Source: Eonycteris spelaea
Taxonomy: Eukaryota > Chordata > Mammalia > Chiroptera > Pteropodidae
Direction of reading: 5' to 3'
Assembly (NCBI GenBank): GCA_003508835.1
Contig: PUFA01000211.1
Coordinates: forward strand, 930,001-994,000
Length of the DNA: 64,000 nucleotides
The notes beneath the pieces were generated by a model that saw only the letters and a program-made list of their open reading frames with translations, was not told where the DNA came from and searched no databases. Numbering within the stretch: the first letter of the stretch is position 1; the number at the start of each line of letters is the position of its first letter. This document shows positions 50,963 through 64,000 of this stretch, piece after piece. The position numbers and the translations under genes were made by a program.

Positions 50963-52059
50963 GGTAAAAAATAGAATAAGGCATATCATATTAAGGTACT
51001 ATTGCCATTGGCAAAGAAATGAAGGATGGCTATATTCAGGGACTCTCTAGTGAGGTTTATCATCCAAAATAATAATAAAAAAAGATTGAAAAAAATGGGC
51101 CTGAAGTCAGTCTTTTAAAGGTTATACCAAATTAAAAATAAAAAGTTAAAAAGACTATGGACTTAACGCTGGATGGGAAATGGAGAAAGATTAAAGGGAA
51201 TCAACGGTTAACCTACCTACCTGTAACAACTAAAAATTTCCTTAGAAAAGAGGAATGCGAAAAATCTATGGGCCAGAAAATGTTGTATTAGCCAGCTTAA
51301 AAAAGAAAAAAAAAAACAAAAACAAAAAACAAAGGGCTGTTATAACTCCCAACACATATCTAATCGCTTATTAAACTTTATGAGCTCCAAAGAGTCTTCC
51401 TTAATTTCTGGCATCAATCCACGAGGAAGGGCAGAGTCTAGTCACCTAGACAGAGAGATTAGTACTTAGTCACCACTAGTATTCCTGGTCCTGCAGAGAG
51501 AAAGTACAGAAAGAAATAACCTACATGCATATATAAATGCGTCCCAAATCCGTCTTAAAACATATACCATCTTCCAAGTCCTACGTTTTATATCTACCAC
51601 CTTAAGCTGTAACTTATTTTTATCTAGTAATTCTGCCTACAATAGGGGTAGAAGGCACCATTTTTCAGAGGATGTTCAAGGATGTGTCACGTTAGTGTGA
51701 TTTTTATTAAAAAAGAAAAAACAAACTATGTGCAATTTAAAAGCGGCAAATTTAAAAATCTGATTAACAGACTGGCTTTGACATTTCACTTTAACCACCC
51801 CTGCGCTTTTACACCTAACACTGCTTAGAGCCTATGCAGGGGGGAGGACCATTCAGCTCTGCCATGAGAAAATCTTTCCTGTAGTAGTCTCAACTGCTCA
51901 CAGGTGCACCCATGGAGACCTGAAAGCAAGTTCCCTGTCTCCAGAAGACATCTATGGACTTTGTTCCTTCAGAAAATTACAGTCCTGTGGCATCAGGTCT
52001 GTGTGGCCCCAGAGTTCATTAGTTTGCCACATTCATAGACACAAAAGCAGATGATAGTT

Positions 52060-52245
52060 TGCCAGGGAATGGAGAGTTCTTGTTAATGGGTTCAGTTTCC
52101 AGTTTAGGACAAATGAAAAGAGTTCTGGAGCTTGAAAGTGGTGATGGGTGCACAACAATTGTGAATGTACTTAATGCCACGTGTACACTGAAAATGGTGT
52201 ATAACTTTCTATTTTACCACAATTAAAATATTTCCTTAGCTACAA
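52060..52245 (+). repeat. LINE-1 3' end fragment, plus strand
   Basis: 'gttaatgggttcagtttcca', 'ggtgatgggtgcacaacaat' and 'ttaccacaattaaaatattt' are the terminal 3' UTR of L1MA/L1MB-type elements. Confidence 0.8.
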
Positions 52246-55200
52246 TGTATTTAATTTAGTATATATAATCAATCTCTTTGAGAAGATCCAAATTATGGAC
52301 TAGACCATGATTATTTCATTTCCTTGCTAATTTCTTTGGTTTCCATGGGATAGGAAAAAGAGGAAACAAGGATGTAAAAGTCTTTTAAAGACTGGAAACG
52401 GGTTAAAATAATTAAGAATAAATTTTCACAAGGTCCACAGCCAAATCTGAGGCTCTTAGTCCAGAGACAAAAGCCTAGTAAAATACATTACTTGTTTTCC
52501 CTTTTTTTTTTTTTAGGCCAAGACTGCTTTCTCCTAGTCAGTCTTGCATTTATGATGCACACATACAGATCCTTCCTCGGAGAGTAGGATCCAAGCCTCA
52601 TCAAGCTATGCCTCTGGTTCTAAGCAATTAGCCTCACTTTTAAAGAAAGTTTGCTGACTGACATTTTGACAGGGGAATATAAGAACTTGAAGATATTTGT
52701 TCAACAAAAACACTTTTATAGCAAGGTCACTGTAAACTATGCAAACACCTATAATCAGTTTAGGGTACAACTAGACACAATTAACTGTCCTTGTCCATGT
52801 TTTTAAAGTTTCATTATGATATAAGGTTAGTATTCTACACCATTGTTATATAAACAAGAACCCTCTGTCAGCTTTAATCTTCAATTTGAGTTGTGCTGAG
52901 CTCCTCAGAGAGCATTAATCCTGAAGGGAAGTTGGATTCCTAAATCGAGAAAATGACGAAGTCCTTAGCTGACCAAGGAAATTTTAAGCATCCATCTTTA
53001 CTCAGTTCTTCAATACATACAGTCGTAACACAGTTATAAAGCTATCAGCAATCAACATTTTAGAATCAAAGTTAACACTGAGGAAATCGAAATCCTAAAA
53101 GTATATACCCGAAGAGGTTAATTAAAAAGCATGATCAATCTTTACTACTAACGCTAATTCAAGCTATTAAGTTTCATTTTACTTATGACAAGTAGAACAA
53201 AAAAAATGAATAATTACTACCAATGTAAATCCTATCATTCTAACTAAAGCACATCAGAATTAGTTCCTAAAGTAAATCCAGTAAGATGTGATACTTTAAA
53301 TTTAGTATATTTTATTTCTTCATTTAAGAACTTTAAAAATAAGTCAAATATTAGAAAAAACTAACAAAAAATATGTATACTAAATGTCACCTTAAATTAC
53401 CAAAAAGGAACAGAAAATAATCAGACCCATCTTCCTCGTTAGTGCTGAGAATAAAGGATTAAAAAAACAAACAAAAATATGAAGATAACATTATCTACAT
53501 AGTATAATTTCTAGCAGTGAAATCTCATTATTATATTTACAATAATTTTATTTCCTACAAAATGACTCTACTTTATTTGACATAGAATTGAATTCTCTCA
53601 ACACTTTTCTTCATGTTTATCTTGACTTTTAGAATCAAAGCAGTTCTTTTAGTATTGCTTTAGTCAGATAATTAATCAATTACAATTTCTCTATTTCACT
53701 TTAATAGTTCACGGCCGTTAATTTCAAATCCTAGATATTGAAGGAAAATACTACTACCTTTGATTAGACACATGTTGAATTATAAAGAAACCCTCTACTC
53801 CAAATTAAAATTCAACAATCTATAATTATTGCATCTAGTATATTCTGGGTTAAAATGTGCCAATTTTCTACTCTTGGTGCAGAAATACCTAACAGAGGGT
53901 AAGCTTCAAATAACTTTGGAAATAACATTAGTACATGGACTAAGTAAGCTCAGTATTGCTGACATTCATGCTAAGGTCTATTTTAACCTTTTATCCACAA
54001 TTTCAATAGTAACAGGGTAAGAATGAAAATATGTCATCTAGTAATTTCAATCTTTTCCTAAGTGCTACTGTTTCAATCAGTTGTAGAGAATTCAAACACC
54101 AGAAAGACAATGTTAACTTCTTCATATAAACTATCATTTTAAAGTAGCCCTCCTTTCCACTCTTCTTCACCTCATGTTTTAAATTAGAAATAATTTAAAC
54201 TGGAGTAACAATTATTCATTTAAACTATGTCTCAAATGCTATCATAATGACTTGCTAGAAATACAGTTCCATATTACTGTATGCTATAGATCCTGTAGGG
54301 CTGAGAGACCATTAAAGCTACAAAGGGAAGCCTGCTGCAAGCACTACTATCCCTCAACAAGATGGAGCTGGAAGTGAGAAGAACATCACAGGTAAAAAGT
54401 CAGTCCTGTAGTTGGTTGCCAAAAGTATAACACATATTTAGCTTTGGAGTTTTATAGAGACCAGAGCAAGGCTGGAAATTCCATTAAAAAAGATTCTAAG
54501 ATATAAACAAACTTATTACTTAAGAAGACAACCTGGTATTTCTAAGACCCAAAAAGTTCTCCCTGAGGATGTTTTTAAAAAATAAAGAGCCCAAAACACA
54601 CACAGACACTCAGCCACTCTAAAACCAGAAGGAACAAAAACGATAAAGGACAAATACATGCATAACATGGCAGATTACAAACTCAAAAGAATCCTCAAGT
54701 ACATAAAAGCAATGGTTTTTCTTAACATTTTCCCATACACGAAGCTATTCCCCCCCCAAAACATGAGGAAACCTCAAAAACAAAGCTGACCAAAGCAGAG
54801 GTACTCTGGTGGGTGGGGGTATTCCTTGGCTCCCCATTCTCTGAGACCAGTTGTTTGGAGATGTGGTGCTGGACATGCAGATGGCTGAACCATAATTCCA
54901 AGGACTTGCTCAGCAAATGCAGAAATACCAAACATCTCTGGATTTATAAAGCACCATAAGAAAATGAAAACATATGATTTCATTTTAATAAAAAATAGGC
55001 TGTGAGGAACTGAGAGATGCCTCTGTCCTCAGAGCTTGGCTGTTTTGCCTAAAATAAACTACCCAGATAAAAGTGAATGGTCAGAACCACAGAATCAGGG
55101 AGAGGCAGGCCTGGGAGGCAGAAACTGACATCTAGATCTTTCATCCACCCTTCTACTCATTCTTTGGCTGGCCTTTCAATTAATTTTCAGACCATATTAA

Positions 55201-55579
55201 CAAGGTCAAAATTTAATTTGTGATAAACTTTCAAAAACTTGCAAGAATTGTTTCAAGTATTTGTGACATTCACTCAGTCTTATAGCTCTTTTGGGTCAAG
55301 ATTTCCTCATCTTATGACTCCTCGAAGGGAATTTTACTAACAAGAACACAGATTTTACATAAAGAATACCTTGAAAATTAAAAGAAATTTGAAATGCAGT
55401 ATCATCTCCTAACAGAATGGCAGAAGTACTTAGTTTGTATTAAAGACAGTCCATTACAAACATGTTTACAGCTCCATTTTTTCAATAGATATTCAAAATT
55501 AATTTCTACACATTGAAAATTTGAAGCAATCAAGTTAATCAATCTAATATTAAAAGAAAGACACAAGAACTAACTTCTA

Positions 55580-55830
55580 AAACATAAAACCGCTAAACAT
55601 CAGATCCCATACACACTGGGTACACTCTCAAGGGAGGAAAGTAGTAAAAATTTTTTTGGAGGGTGATTTGACAACTTGTACCAAAAACATTAAACAAAAC
55701 TCAAAACCTCTGATGAATCTAAAGTCCAACTCTACGACTTTATCTTAGAGAAATAATCACGGATATCTCTTTAGAATTTGACTAAAAGTAAGTTCTTTGC
55801 TATAATTAAGACTGTGCAATTATGCTTAAT
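55580..55830 (+). repeat. Old LINE-1/HAL1 3' fragment, plus strand
   Basis: 'tttatcttagagaaataatc' preceded by 'ttttttggagggtgatttga' resembles L1MC/HAL1 3' regions. Confidence 0.5.
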
Positions 55831-57429
55831 GACACAGTAAGATGATCTATGAGAAGTCAAGCCTGAAACACGAGCAGTGAGACATGTGTTCTTACAAACT
55901 TACATGCAAAACACGGTGAGGAAAAAGCTATCTGTTATATCCTCTTGCCCACTCTTACCTACTGACTCATTTCCTAGTCTCTCAGCTACCAGGTCAACTC
56001 TCTTCACTCTCTTCCGACACATTATGGATACTGGGTATAGCTGTTCAGGTTTTTATTGCTGTAGTAAATATTTCTATACTTGAGCATGAGCTAACTATCT
56101 AGAGAAGTTCTGTAGGCCATGAGGCTGGTGGTGCAAAGGCTAAACCAGACCCATCTCTGGCTCATCATGGATAATGCCATCTATAGACCAAGCTCTAAGA
56201 AACCACATGAGAACCTGCTCCAATTACACACCAATTCAGTAAATTCTATTTTATTACAAACAAAAGATAAATGGGAAAAAACAGATCAATAGTTCAGAAT
56301 TAAGAATAGACCTGTCCACAGCTAAAAAGGCTGGTAAAGAGCTAGACAAACTACAAAATGACAACTTTTCTTGAACTCATTAGATAACTGAAAATTCAAG
56401 GAAAGATAGTCCTGTCCAAAGAAAAGATGAGGCGTGGAGGCCGTCTAATCTGTGGCAGAGTCCAAGTGGAAGGCAGGGCCTCTAAAAATGAGTAAGAAGG
56501 GATCAGCTAAAACTCTAAAGAACTGCTAACAACTGAGTGTGGGCTAGCATGACATGCAGAAGTTCACTTATTAAGAAAAGACTGAGTGAGAGCAGGAGAT
56601 CAGACACAAACTTCCTCAGCAATGCAGACATAGAGGGGTCTGCCACTTTCAGGAAAAAGGTATGAAGACCCACCTGCCTACATTGGCCTTTTCCTCAGGA
56701 TTCTGGGGGAAGGGCAGCAACACCCCCCCCCTCCCACCGACCCCATTAGAACCAAGGGAAGGACAGTGTGAGAGAAGAAAACTCTCACCCCTTGGGCAAG
56801 AAAAATCATCTTGATAAAGCTCCACTTACAAGGCTGAGCCATACATGGCCTAGACTGAGAGATAGGACCAGAACAACAATAACTGGCCTACTCCCACTCT
56901 GTCTCCCACATTCTTTAATTAACCCAGTCTATCAAGAACTGATGAAAAATACTATAGCAGTCTACCTCTAAAGGAGAGGCAAGATCCTGGAGAAGCTCTC
57001 TATGACTCAGGCATATGGAGACAGTTGAAAGCTGATAGCAGGGCATAAACACTGAGAAAACTCTCGGCAAACACAGTAAAGCAAAACCCAAATTCAGCTC
57101 AACTCCTGACTAGAATGACTTTATTTAGCGCCTATGAAGAACCATGCCCATTTCTAGGCATAAATATTATTTATCTCAGTTTCTCTTATTTTATACAAGA
57201 TACTAATATTAAAAAAAATTACGCAGTGCACAAAAGAAAGTCATTATCGAGAAACAAAGCAATCAACAAAACCAGACTCAAAGATGACTCAGATAAGGGT
57301 ACTATCTTATAAGAACGTTAAAATAAGCATAATACATATAAAAGGATCTACTAGAAAAGGTAGACAACTTGTATAAACAGATGGAGCATTTCAGCAAAAC
57401 ACAGAAACTTTAAGAAATAGGCCACATGT

Positions 57430-60400
57430 AAAAGTTAGAAATAACAACAAACCCTGGGGAGGGGAAGAATCTGATTTCTAGAATTTCCACATTATTTTAA
57501 AAGTCCTGTTTTCATCAGCATAAATGACAAAAAACAACAGCAGCAAATCATAAGACATAGGAAAGAATAATCCATACATAGGGGAAAAGTAGTCAATAGA
57601 AACTGTCACTGAGGAAGCCCAGATGTTGGACTTTAATCAGCTATTTCAAAATATATTCATGAACAAAAAAATAATGTCAAAAGAAATAAAGCATGAGCAA
57701 AATGCCTCACCAAATAGTATCAATAAAGACAGACTATTAAAAAATAGAAATCCTTGAGTTTAAAGTATATAAACGAAAAAAAATTCACTAGAATGGCTCA
57801 ACAGATAAAGACTGGCAGAAGAAATAATCGCCAAATGTGATAATAGGTCAATCGAGATTATCTAGTCCAAGGAACAGAAAGGAAAAAGAATGAAAAAGAA
57901 CAGAATCTCAGAGCCTTTTGAGACACTATCAAGAATACCAAGACACACATTCACGGGAGTTCCAAAAAGAGAGGAAATTAGGGACAGAAAGGATATTTGA
58001 AGACGTAATGGCCAAAACCTTCCAAAATTTGATGGAAAACAATCTGCAGATATAAGAAGCTCAAGAAACTCCAAGTAAATAAAACTTAAAGAGATCCTCA
58101 CCTAGACACTTCATAATCAAAAACATTAAAAACCCAAAGACAAGAATTTTGAAAGAAGCAAGAGAACTGACACATTAAAGCATCAAGAGAACCAACACAT
58201 TAAGTTCAAGGACTCCATGATAAGATTAACATGGTTCTTAACAGAAACCATGTAGAGGACAGAAGGCAGTGGGATAAAACAAAATACTCAAAGAAAAAGA
58301 CTGTCAATCAATAATTCTATATCTAGCATAACTATCTCTTGATAAATAAGTAGAAATTAAGACATTCCCAGATAAACAGAGAATTAATGGTTAGCTTACT
58401 TGCTTTTACAATAAATACCAAAGGGAGTCCTTCAGGCTAAAATGAAAGACAATAGACAGTAACACAAAATCCACATGTAAAAAATCAAATGCACTGGTAA
58501 AGGTAACAACATAGGTAATTATAAAAGGGTAAATGTATTTTGGCTTACAATATTGCTTCCCTTATATAATTAGAACACAAAAAGCAATAAATCTGTGTTA
58601 ATGGGCATAAAAAGTAAATGAATTTGTATATGATAATAATAGCACAAAGGTGTGGGAGAGGGAGTGAGGTTATTAAGAGCCAAGTTTTTATATACTACTG
58701 AACTTAATTTGGTATTAATCTACACAACATTTATCATAGATTAAAATGTTAATTATAATCCCTAGGGCCACAACTAAGAAAAAGCTAAAACTACATAATA
58801 AAACAGTGAAACTAAAAATGGTACATTAGGAAAGACCTATTTAACACAAATGAAAGAAGGCAGTAATGAAGTAACAGAAGGAGAAAAAAAGCATACTATT
58901 ATAGAGAACAAAGAGCAAAATGGAAGACAAACCCAACCATATCAGCAATTACAAATAATCCACTTAAAAGACAGAAGTTGGCAGAAAGGATAAAAAGACC
59001 TAGCTCAACTCTGTGCTGTGTATAACAGAAACACTTTAGATACAAAAGACACAAGCATGTTGAGAGTAAAAGACAGGAAAAGATATACTGTGCAAAACAA
59101 TAACCAAAAGAGACCTGCAATAGCTATACTATATTAGGTAAAATAGACTTAAAACAAAGTTACTAGAGGAAAGGCCATCTTACAATAATAATGTGTTAAA
59201 CCATCAAAGACATAGTAATTATAAACATACATGCACCTACCAAGAGAGCTCTAAAATGAAGCAATCTGACTGAAATGAAACACAGACAACTCAACAATAG
59301 CTAAAAAACTTCAATATTCCACTTTCAGTATGAATACTGAACTAGACAGAACTAGACAGAGGTTCAGCAAGGAAATGGTAAACCTAAACAACACTATCGT
59401 CCAACTAGACCTGATGGACATTTATAAAACAACCCACCCAACAACAGTATGACTTCTGAATACAGTGGATCGAAATTCGAAATCAAAAAGAAACAGAAAT
59501 TTGGTTAAGTCCCACATAGAAAAAGATCTCAATTAGCCTAACCATTCACCCTAAGAAATTAAAAAGTAAACTCAAAGCAAGCAGAAACAATAAAAATGGG
59601 CAAAAAATTAATGAAATAGATGAGAAATGTAACAAAAATTTTTTAAAAACCACAAAAGTTGATTTTTTGAAAAAGATCAATAAAATTTACAAACCCTTTA
59701 GAATGACCAAGAAAAAATTAGAATACTCAAATCAGGAATGGAAGAAGAGACAGTACCAATGATCTTATGGATATAAAAAGGATTGTAAAGGAATATTATG
59801 AATTGTGTGTAAACAAATTAGATTACCTAGAAAAACTGAAAATTCCTGGAAATTACTGAAACTGGATCAGGAAGAAATAAAAACCTGAATAGATTTATAA
59901 CAAGAGATTAAATAATTAACCATAAAATCTCCCACAAAGAAAGGCTGAGGATCAGATGGCTTCACTGGTGAATTCTACCCAAAATTTAAAGAATTAAAAC
60001 AAATCCTTCATGAACTCTCCAAAAAACAGAAGAGGGGGAAATATCTCCACACTCATTGTATGAAGTCAGTATTACCCCAATATTAAAACCAGATAAAGGT
60101 ATCACAAGAAAACCACATCTCTTATGAAACAGATCCAAGATCATCAACGAAATGTTAGCAAAACTGAATCCAGCAGCATATGCAATTATTTTATAACACC
60201 ATGATCAAGTGGATTTATCTCAGGAAGGCAAGGTTAGTTCAACATAAAAATAATACAATGTAATAAACCACATGAAAAGAATAGAGGACAAAAACTACAT
60301 GATCATCTGAATAAATGCAGAAAAAACATATGACAAAATCTATGATACTCTAAAAAAACTTGAAATAGAAGAGACTATCCTCTACCTGATAAAGGGTATC

Positions 60401-62440
60401 TGAAAACTCTACAGCAAATGTAATACTAAGTGAAAGACTGAAAACATTTCCCCTAAGATCAGGAATAAGATAAAGATGTCCTCTCTATAAACTTCCATTC
60501 AACACTGTACTGAAGATTCTAGCCAGAGCAATTCTCTATGAAAATGAAATAGAAGGTGAGAAAGGAAGTGAACTATCTATTTACAGATGATATAACTGTA
60601 CATACAGAAATCCTAAGGAATCCCCACACACATAAACACAACTATTAAAACTAATGAATGAGTTCGGCAAGGTTGCAGGATTCGAGATCAATATTCAGAA
60701 ATCAATTGTGTTTCTATACAGCAGCAATAAGAAATGGAAGCTGAAATTAAGAAAACAATTTATATTTACAATTACATTGAAAAGATTAAATATGCAGAAT
60801 TTTAACCAAGAAGTGCAAGACTTATACACTGAAATAACAAAAACCCACTGAATTTCTAATTTTGATTTCAATAAATGAAAAACTTTGTATTGGAAAAGTT
60901 AATATTGGTAAAGAAATTCTCCCCAAATTGATCAATGTAATGCCTATCAAAATCCCAGATGAGTTTCAATAGAAATGGACAAACTGATTCTAAAATTCAT
61001 ATGGAATTACAGAGAATTCAGAACAGCAAAACAATCCTGAAAAATTCTTACTTCCCAATTTCAAAACTTACTATATATAGATATAGTAATCGAGGAAATG
61101 TAGTACTGCCAAGTAGACAGACATACAGATAAATGCAATAGAACTGAGAGTCTAGAAATAAACCCTATACATCTATGTCAACTGATTTCTGACAAGGGAA
61201 CCAAGTCCATTCAATGTAGGAAAGAATACACTATTTCAGTAAATGGGTGTCAGGACAACAAGGTATCTATATGCAAAAGAATAAAGCTGGATGCCTACTG
61301 TACACCAATATAAAAATTTACTCAAAATGAATCAAAGACTTAAATGTAAGTGCAAAATCTATAAAACTCAAATAAGACAGATGTAAACCTTTGTGACTGA
61401 ATTAGGCCAAAGGTTTCTTAGCTATGACACTAAAAGCAAGAGAAACCAAAGAAAAAACTACTATATTAGAAATCAAAATTAAAAACTTTTTGGCTTCAAT
61501 GACAGTATCAAGAGAGTGAAAAGACAACCAATAGAATGTGAAAATGTCTCCAAATCACACGTATAACAGTGTAATGATACTGAGCTCATACAACTCAACA
61601 ATAAAAAGACAAATAACCTAACTTAAAAATGGGTAAAGGTTCTGAGAAGACAGATCTCCAAAGATATGCAAATGACAAATAAGCATATGAAAAGATGCTC
61701 AAGAGTATTAGTTATTAGGGAAACACATTGAAAGGACAATGAAATACCACTTCACACTTACTAAGATGGCTATCATAAAAAGGACAGGTATAATAAATAA
61801 TGACAGACAAGTGTGGGTGAGAATGTGAACAACTCTCCTACATTGCTGGTGGGGATGTTAACATGGTATAGATGTTCTGGAAAAGTTCTGCAGTTCCTGA
61901 AATATTAAACAGCAATTCTACTCCTAGGTGCATATATAAGAGAGTAAAAACTTGTCTGTGCAAAAGTACGTACACAAATGTTCACAGGAACATTATCCAT
62001 AATAGGTAAAATGTGGAAGCAACCCAAATGTCTATCAACTGATAAATGGATAAATAAAATCTAGTATACACACAAATTATTCAGCTGTAAAAAGGATGAA
62101 GTACTCATTCATGCTACAATGTGCATGAAACTTTGAAAACGTTATGCTAAGTAAAAGAATATAGACACAAAATCTACACATTTGATTTATATGAACTGTC
62201 CAGAACAGGCAAACCTATAGAACCAGCAAGCAGGTCAGTAGTTGCCAGTGGCTGTGAGGAAGGTAGAAAGGAGAGTGACTATTGATGGGAATGGGGTTCC
62301 TTTCTGGAGTCATGAAAATGTTCCAGAATAAATAGCAGTGATTGTTGCATAATTTGTGAATATAAAAATTTGAATTGTACACTTTCAAAGAGTGAATTTT
62401 ATGGCACGTCTCATTTTTTAATATAATAGGCACCTATTAA
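57430..62440 (+). repeat. Second long old LINE-1, plus strand
   Basis: An ORF1 relic occupies 57600-58450 ('agtccttcaggctaaaatga' marks its end). ORF2 relics run 58900-61900 and include endonuclease-, RT- ('tatttacagatgatataact' near 60579) and C-terminal ('catatgaaaagatgctcaag') landmarks. The 3' UTR ends near 62430 ('tgaattgtacactttcaaag'). Divergence and many stops make it older than the copy at 43-49 kb. The 5' boundary is unclear; 56.3-57.4 kb may be its 5' UTR. Confidence 0.8.
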
Positions 62441-62699
62441 ACCTCGATAGTTAATATAAATAATACAAATGTTTACATTCAGCTTATATAAAGTATCACA
62501 AGATTAAAAATAGTTAAAGTTTAAATATTTGAATAGACATATTACTATTACAAGAAGGGAACATTTTCAACTCATTGTTAACAATAAACGAGGATTTGCA
62601 TCTATGACCAATTTTGGTAAATTAAATCCAGCCGTATATAAAAAAGGTAAAGCATCATCACCTAAGTTGGGTTTTATTTTGGGAATGCAAGATTAACAG

Positions 62700-62735
62700 G
62701 TTTTTTTTGTTTTTTTGGTTTTTTTTTTTTTTTGG
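62700..62735. repeat. T-rich simple sequence
   Basis: Runs of T interrupted by single G bases. It could be the tail of a retroposed element on the minus strand, but no body was recognised. Confidence 0.6.
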
Positions 62736-63149
62736 TGGGCGTGGATGGGAACCCAATGTAATTGACCTGTTTAATGGTAATAAAAAACAAAAAATATCAA
62801 TAGATAAAGATAATATTCTTTCATGATGGAAATCTCCCTTGCCACAAATTAGAGTAGAACTACCTTAGCTAGTGATGATCTCAATTCTTAACTCTTCTTT
62901 GTATTCATACCCTTTGCCGGAAACTTGTTTTTCTCCCATTGTAGATTGGCTGACTGCCACAGCCCTTGAATCTGAAAATAGGGGTTAGAAACAGGCTTTG
63001 AACAGGAGCTTGTATCTTTGCCACTGCTACGAGACTATGACCAGATTAGCTTACTAGAGGAGTCAAGAACCAATCTGAGTCACCCCAGCTGTTCCAGCTG
63101 AGGCCATTCAAGACCAGGTGAATATTTTAAATATTTACCCTCAACTGAA

Positions 63150-63365
63150 GCAGTACGCCCAGGCTCTTGAGTCAGACAGTCTCAAATCCTTTCCTAGTTC
63201 TGCCATTCATCAGCTATGTGTCCTTGAGCAAACTGCTTAACTTTCTCATCAACAAATGATAGGAACAGTAGCTACCTCACAGAGTTACTATGGGATTAAA
63301 TGGCTTGCTATGTGTAAAGCACATGTAACAGTCCCTGACATTCATCAAATACTCAATGGAGGCAT
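63150..63365 (+). repeat. MIR SINE, plus strand
   Basis: 'gagtcagacagtctcaaatc', 'tgtccttgagcaaactgctt', 'tgggattaaatggcttgcta' and 'gtaaagcacatgtaacag' follow the MIR consensus in order almost throughout. Confidence 0.9.
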
Positions 63366-64000
63366 GTCAGAATTATTACATGAACAATATTTTTAGTTTG
63401 CTCCTTTCAAATCTTCTTTGGAACTGATGTTATTCCTCATCTTCTGGACTATTTTTCAGTAACATGTATGTTCATCTTTTATATTCAAGAATAAAAAAAT
63501 TATTTTGAATAAAGTATATACTATATTTTTTTATCCTTGGATTATAACCTTCTGAAGAGTCAATTCAATAGCAATATATATTTATATTAAAAAAAAAAAG
63601 GGTAAGGTCTGCCAGAATAGGTCCAGTGGAAATTTCCAGTTCGTATTTCATTGTCTTGTCAATCTCAGTCAGGCCAGCCCAAAGCCCAGACCAGAGGTGC
63701 CCCATCAAACAACCCCATAAATGCCACTGAGGTTTTGAGACTTTGTTCACAGCATTATTATGTTAATGGATAACCGATATGACAGTTACACCAATATTTA
63801 AAAACTCAACAGTAAACATTTTTAATGATAAAATCTTAAAATTTTCTTCAGAGATTAGGACAAAGACAGCATTAAATAGAACATGAAAACAAAATGTGAA
63901 TGATATTTATAACATCAAAAAAAGTATTTGACAAAACCCAAGGAATCAATATATGCAAGGCTCTACACAGAAAACTGTAAAACATATTAACTGTAAAAAT

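Larger units (their letters stand above)
32501..64000 (-). other. CDYL: Large CDYL intron, running off the right edge
   Basis: No further CDYL exon (remaining linker or chromodomain) is seen between the acceptor at 32501 and the end of the window, so this is at least 31.5 kb of one phase-1 intron. It is filled mainly with LINE-1 relics. Stretches around 34.8-36.4, 40.2-43.0, 49.9-50.6, 50.97-52.05 and 52.3-55.5 kb hold nothing I can name. Confidence 0.8.

Noticed and set aside
32501..64000. Search for CDYL chromodomain or linker exons
   Set aside because: No minus-strand frame with chromodomain motifs or a large linker exon was found; these exons are presumably outside the window.

Overview
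This is nuclear DNA from a placental mammal. It carries GT-AG introns, dense LINE-1, LINE-2, MIR, hAT, Tigger and LTR relics, and one real protein-coding gene. I could not assign a species. I recognised none of the usual lineage SINEs (Alu, B1/B2, carnivore, ruminant or equine tRNA-SINE types), but this was reading by eye, not a search.

The gene is CDYL (chromodomain Y-like), on the minus strand. The last five coding exons are at 32500-32244, 30858-30686, 25167-24957, 14587-14444 and 13611-13453, followed by a 3' UTR of about 1.4 kb ending near 12.0 kb. Spliced, they give an uninterrupted 313-residue C-terminus: a short basic linker, then the entire crotonase (enoyl-CoA hydratase-like) domain. 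The chromodomain and first linker exons lie beyond base 64000, so the window from 32501 to its right edge is one intron.

Layout: 1-9.8 kb, downstream of the gene, is a pile of minus-strand LINE-1 pieces, including two 5' UTRs ending near 2.99 and 5.79 kb. From 9.8 to 12.0 kb is intergenic sequence with nothing recognisable. From 12.0 to 32.5 kb are the CDYL 3' UTR, exons and four introns. The largest intron (14588-24956) holds a MER20, a decayed ERVL/MaLR internal region, a MER1-type hAT element with 8-bp target duplication, an L1 3' end and a Tigger1 transposon. From 32.5 to 64 kb is the large CDYL intron. It holds an L1 relic split by a solo LTR, an L2, a HAL1/old L1, a structurally full-length but dead L1 (43028-49111) bounded by a 13-bp duplication, MER5A and MIR copies, and a second long old L1 ending near 62.4 kb.

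Nothing here suggests an undescribed molecular system. The most useful observations are the altered active-site positions of the CDYL crotonase fold, the well-preserved insertion boundaries (L1, LTR, hAT, Tigger), and the tendency of L1 copies in the large intron to lie antisense to CDYL.
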